Source: Mixta hanseatica (GTDB taxonomy: Bacteria; Pseudomonadota; Gammaproteobacteria; Enterobacterales; Enterobacteriaceae). From it: DNA of 64,000 nt. Location: assembly GCF_023517775.1 (NCBI RefSeq), contig NZ_CP082904.1:1240001-1304000 (forward strand), written 5' to 3'. The translations under genes were made by a program, and so were the position numbers. This document shows positions 60,928 through 64,000 of this stretch, piece by piece. Each line of letters begins with the position of its first letter. Positions within the stretch are counted from its first letter, which is position 1. The notes below the pieces were generated by a model. It was not told where the DNA came from and did no database searches. It saw nothing but the letters and a program-made list of their open reading frames with translations.

Positions 60928-61397
60928 GATTTCAGGAAGATTATCCAGTGTGTCTTGTCGCCTTTACCGGTACGTTGCCAGATGGTTGGCTTTTGGTCGG
61001 TGAGGGCGATTACCTTGCTGACTGGTATCTGCGTTTCGTTCCACTTAAAAATCAGCGTGCCATTAGGGCGCAGCACCCGGAATGCTTCTGCAAATCCTGC
61101 CCGGATATCTTGTGGCCACGTCGATTTATCCAAGGCGCCATATTTCTTACGCATCCAACTGTTCTCGCCGGCGCGTTCAAGATGGGGCGGATCGAATACG
61201 ACCTGAGCAAATGTGTTATCAGCGAACGGTAAAGCGCGAAAATCGGCGATAACGTCCGGTCTGATTTGCAGTGTGCGTCCATCACATAACACATGCTGCT
61301 CCGCTCGCTTATCCGTAAATACAGCGCGGCTGTCCTGCTTATCCATCCAGAACATGCGCGAACCACAGCACATATCCAATATGCTTACTTCAGACAT
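60924..61397 (-). CDS. Phage class I SAM-dependent methyltransferase
   Basis: This 157-residue protein has a SAM-binding start (I-L-D-M-C-C-G-S-R-M-F-W) and the motif F-D-P-P-H-L near residue 68, like the D-P-P-Y/F motif of amino-group DNA methyltransferases; a final block follows (V-L-R-P-N-G-T-L-I-F-K-W). It could methylate DNA or a base. GAGGAG precedes the ATG. No restriction gene is adjacent. Confidence 0.82.
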   Translation of the reverse strand: MSEVSILDMCCGSRMFWMDKQDSRAVFTDKRAEQHVLCDGRTLQIRPDVIADFRALPFADNTFAQVVFDPPHLERAGENSWMRKKYGALDKSTWPQDIRAGFAEAFRVLRPNGTLIFKWNETQIPVSKVIALTDQKPTIWQRTGKGDKTHWIIFLKS

Positions 61398-61446
61398 AAC
61401 AACTCCTCACGCATAGCGCGATAGTGAATAGGGGTAGGGGGATTAG

Positions 61447-61647
61447 TTATTGGTGCGGTGGTTCAGGGAGCGGCATCCAGTGGGTGATCTCGCCATCGCA
61501 GAAAGGGCAGGTCGGGTATGTTCCCCATACTGGCCGCTCGTTATCATCTTCAAAGTAGAAACCTAAGCAGACCTCGTTGCCGTCTGTAGCCAGAACATCC
61601 TCAAAGTCTTCCGGCATCTGCTCGCTGCATTTAATCCACTCGCTCAC
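61447..61647 (-). CDS. DUF551 domain phage protein
   Basis: The 66-residue product matches the DUF551 pattern: S-E-W-I-K-C-S-E-Q-M-P near the start and T-H-W-M-P-L-P-E-P-P at the end, with C-P-F-C in between that may bind metal. These proteins are common in lambdoid early regions; the function is unknown. Its start overlaps the stop of the next gene (ATGA). Confidence 0.85.
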   Translation of the reverse strand: MSEWIKCSEQMPEDFEDVLATDGNEVCLGFYFEDDNERPVWGTYPTCPFCDGEITHWMPLPEPPHQ

Positions 61648-61853
61648 ATCAACCTCCGCTGCTTCTCAGCCCACACCATGCGCTCATGGTCGGTTCTACA
61701 CTCATCGCTACAGAAATGCCCCTTGGCTATCGGCTCATTGCACCAGTGGCATTCGCCGGTGTAGACCATGCTGGGCGCCGGCCGGTTAGCCAGGGCTACT
61801 GCTATCAGCTGCTGCTCGCGTTCTGCGGCCTCGTCTAAAAAATCAGCATGCAT
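61644..61853 (-). CDS. Phage zinc-finger protein (TraR/DksA-like size)
   Basis: The 69-residue product has an acidic N-terminal helix (D-F-L-D-E-A-A-E-R-E-Q-Q) and a C4 zinc-finger pattern C-H-W-C (x10) C-S-D-E-C. It is like small phage proteins of the TraR/DksA type, but the D-x-x-D-A tip motif is only partly matched, so RNA-polymerase binding is not certain. Confidence 0.75.
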   Translation of the reverse strand: MHADFLDEAAEREQQLIAVALANRPAPSMVYTGECHWCNEPIAKGHFCSDECRTDHERMVWAEKQRRLM

Positions 61854-61858
61854 AATCG

Positions 61859-62095
61859 TTACTCCATGCTTAGTAAAACGAAATCAGGCAACCAGTCGCC
61901 AACATCAGCAACGTGCGTAACCTTCCTTACAACACTTTTCCCGGTGTACTCTTCTTTAACTCTGTCCCAGCAACGTAAAACCAGCGTGTCGCCAGGCTGA
62001 TAATTGCGATCGTTTTTTCGTAGCTCGGCCTTCTTCAGATTCCGCTTAACTGGCTCGTAATGCTCAGGCCAGATTTTCAGTTCGTGTGTCGTCAT
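61859..62095 (-). CDS. DUF3850 (ASCH/PUA-like) phage protein
   Basis: The 78-residue product matches DUF3850: H-E-L-K-I-W-P-E-H-Y near the start, K-A-E-L-R-K-N-D-R-N-Y-Q-P-G-D, then V-L-R. The fold is related to ASCH/PUA domains and suggests RNA or modified-nucleotide binding; the function is unknown. GGAGG precedes the ATG. Confidence 0.82.
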   Translation of the reverse strand: MTTHELKIWPEHYEPVKRNLKKAELRKNDRNYQPGDTLVLRCWDRVKEEYTGKSVVRKVTHVADVGDWLPDFVLLSME

Positions 62096-62112
62096 GCTTT
62101 CCTCCAGGCAAT

Positions 62113-62137
62113 AAAAAACCGCCTCGGTGGGCGGTTT
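62113..62137 (-). terminator. Rho-independent terminator on the leftward strand
   Basis: On the minus strand AAACCGCC, a 6-base loop, GGCGGTTT, then T6. It would end the transcript of the truncated gene at 62158-62311, before the DUF3850 gene. Confidence 0.85.
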
Positions 62138-62157
62138 GATGGGTTCGGGCTTATTGC

Positions 62158-62311
62158 TTATTCAGCTAGTTTTACCCGGATACTTAAAGGCTTTGATGGG
62201 GTATTCCCTACCTGAATCCCGCTACGCTGCGTTACCATATATTTGGTTGCCACGCCATCTTCTACCAAAAACATCTCCCCACCCAAAGTAGGCTCAGTAG
62301 AAAAGTCATAG
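62158..62311 (-). pseudogene. 3' remnant of a leftward phage gene cut by the IS element
   Basis: An open frame on the minus strand ends at TAA (62160-62158) and encodes about 50 residues (Y-D-F-S-T-E-P-T-L-G-G-E-M-F-L-V-E-D-G…S-I-R-V-K-L-A-E). It runs into the left end of the IS with no start codon of its own. A terminator follows it, which fits a true gene end. I do not recognise the family. Confidence 0.65.
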
Positions 62312-62338
62312 TGTAGTGGTTTACTGAATTTGGCCACC
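62312..62338 (+). repeat. IS left inverted repeat (IRL)
   Basis: Begins TGTAGTGGT and ends TGGCCACC; 22 of 27 bases match the right repeat. Confidence 0.93.
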
Positions 62339-62383
62339 CGAACAGAGGTGATATGCTCACCTCAGAACATTACAGGTGCCTCA

Positions 62384-63560
<1,177 letters not shown>

Positions 63561-63768
63561 CTGCCAGCTTGAGCAGCAAGAGAGTGATGGCTGGATTGAG
63601 TGGGGAGGTGGGGAAATGCCAGTCTCTCCTGAAAGTGTCGTAGATGTTAGGTGGCGCGCCGGAGGAAAGATGACGGTTGAAGCAGGCGGCAGATCTTGGG
63701 CTCATGATGGAAGGTTTTCCGACATCATCGCCTATCGGGTGATTGAGAATGATGGGAGGGAAGGATGA
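63561..63768 (+). pseudogene. 3' remnant of a rightward phage gene cut by the IS element
   Basis: The frame is open from the IS end to TGA (63766-63768): …Q-L-E-Q-Q-E-S-D-G-W-I-E-W-G-G-G-E-M-P-V-S-P…D-I-I-A-Y-R-V-I. The W-I-E-W-x-G-G and D-I-I-A-Y-R-V pattern recurs in phage early proteins. Its 5' part is missing. An internal ATG at 63616 has GGAGGT upstream, so a ~50-residue piece could still be made. Confidence 0.7.
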
Positions 63769-63866
63769 GTGATTTCTTCAATGAACACGTGATGCGATAT
63801 CACTGGGAGGCCCTCAAGCGTCGTCACGCTGAGTGGCTGTCCCGAGCTAAACAGGAGGCCTCATGA
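63765..63866 (+). CDS. Small phage protein (33 residues)
   Basis: ATG at 63765 overlaps the previous stop (ATGA) and gives M-S-D-F-F-N-E-H-V-M-R-Y-H-W-E-A-L-K-R-R…, a charged single helix. Its stop overlaps the next start (ATGA). No family recognised. Confidence 0.6.
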   Translation: MSDFFNEHVMRYHWEALKRRHAEWLSRAKQEAS

Positions 63867-64000
63867 CAACCCAAACCAACGGCGATGAGCTGGAGCAGCG
63901 CCGCAACTGGAGAGCATTTCTATCTTGGTGGTGCGCCCCTGAGCAGCAGGAGCTGAGATATTCATGCGCTCAAGGGTGGGGATGGAAGATTTGGCAGGCG
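63863..64000 (+). CDS. Phage protein, 5' part (runs off the window)
   Basis: ATG at 63863 follows AGGAGGCCTC and overlaps the previous stop. The 46 visible residues (M-T-T-Q-T-N-G-D-E-L-E-Q-R-R-N-W-R-A-F-L…) are Trp-rich. The gene continues past base 64000, and the family is not clear. Confidence 0.6.
   Translation, partial: MTTQTNGDELEQRRNWRAFLSWWCAPEQQELRYSCAQGWGWKIWQA

Noticed and set aside
59438..62311. CRISPR array or restriction-modification locus in the phage arm
   Set aside because: No regularly spaced repeats, and no endonuclease gene near the methyltransferase.
62330..62383. Longer start of IS orfA
   Set aside because: The 18 extra residues begin within the inverted repeat and lack a ribosome site; ATG at 62384 matches IS3-family OrfA starts.

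Overview
The window is a chromosomal segment of a gammaproteobacterium of the order Enterobacterales. Nearly every gene from the 3' end of clpX to folD has an ortholog in the same order in the Escherichia coli K-12 clpX-lon-hupB ... ybcJ-folD-argU stretch, and the proteins are close to K-12 length. Gaps in that order (no cof/ybaE, mscK, priC, fsr, aes, glsA-ybaT or selU/allantoin genes) and local substitutions (a PLP cysteine-metabolism enzyme beside decR, type B ribosomal genes beside acrB, a PACE exporter beside ushA) point to Erwiniaceae (Pantoea, Erwinia or Mixta) rather than to Escherichia. This placement is an inference from gene order and remembered sequences, not from a database search.

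Layout. 1-6600: proteostasis block clpX-lon-hupB-ppiD, with a sigma-32 promoter at lon, then ybaV and fadM. 6600-9100: queC and a divergent cysteine-desulfhydrase-like gene / decR pair. 9100-16600: the ABC exporter mdlAB, the sigma-54-driven glnK-amtB nitrogen operon, tesB, ybaY and ybaZ. 16700-24400: ffs (4.5S RNA), hha-tomB, an unrecognised AT-rich gene, the Zur-controlled rpmE2-rpmJ2 pair, and acrAB with the divergent acrR and its perfect operator. 24200-34300: rsmS, a GlsB-like gene, ybaN, apt, dnaX with its programmed frameshift, ybaB-recR, htpG, adk, hemH and gsk. 34300-44500: ybaL, ushA, a PACE exporter with a divergent LysR regulator, ybaK, the small RNA chiX, ybaP, and copA (with a CopA(Z)-type frameshift site) opposite cueR. 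44500-59200: ybbJ-qmcA, cnoX, ybbO-tesA, ybbA-ybbP, purEK with a PurR box, lpxH-ppiB, cysS, a DeoR regulator coupled to a Gfo/Idh/MocA oxidoreductase, and ybcJ-folD.

59361-64000 is accessory. A lambdoid-type prophage is integrated at the 3' end of tRNA-Arg(UCU), argU, the same target that DLP12 uses in E. coli. Its left end (int, xis-like, a 24-codon membrane microprotein, a methyltransferase, a DUF551 gene, a zinc-finger gene, a DUF3850 gene) is transcribed leftward. It stops at a complete 1249-bp IS3-family element (62312-63560) with no target-site duplication. The element separates a leftward gene remnant from a rightward gene remnant. The phage immunity and early replication genes expected between these arms are absent, which suggests an IS-mediated deletion. 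Rightward phage genes run off the end of the window.

Regulation visible in the sequence: sigma-32 promoters (lon, htpG); a sigma-54 promoter with an NtrC-like site (glnK); operators for Zur, AcrR, CueR and PurR; the Hfq-type small RNA chiX; and three -1 frameshift sites (dnaX, copA, IS3 orfAB). I did not find a clear wholly new multi-gene system. The least explained parts are the AT-rich gene at 17725-18078, the phage microprotein at 60853-60927 and the IS-bounded prophage junction.
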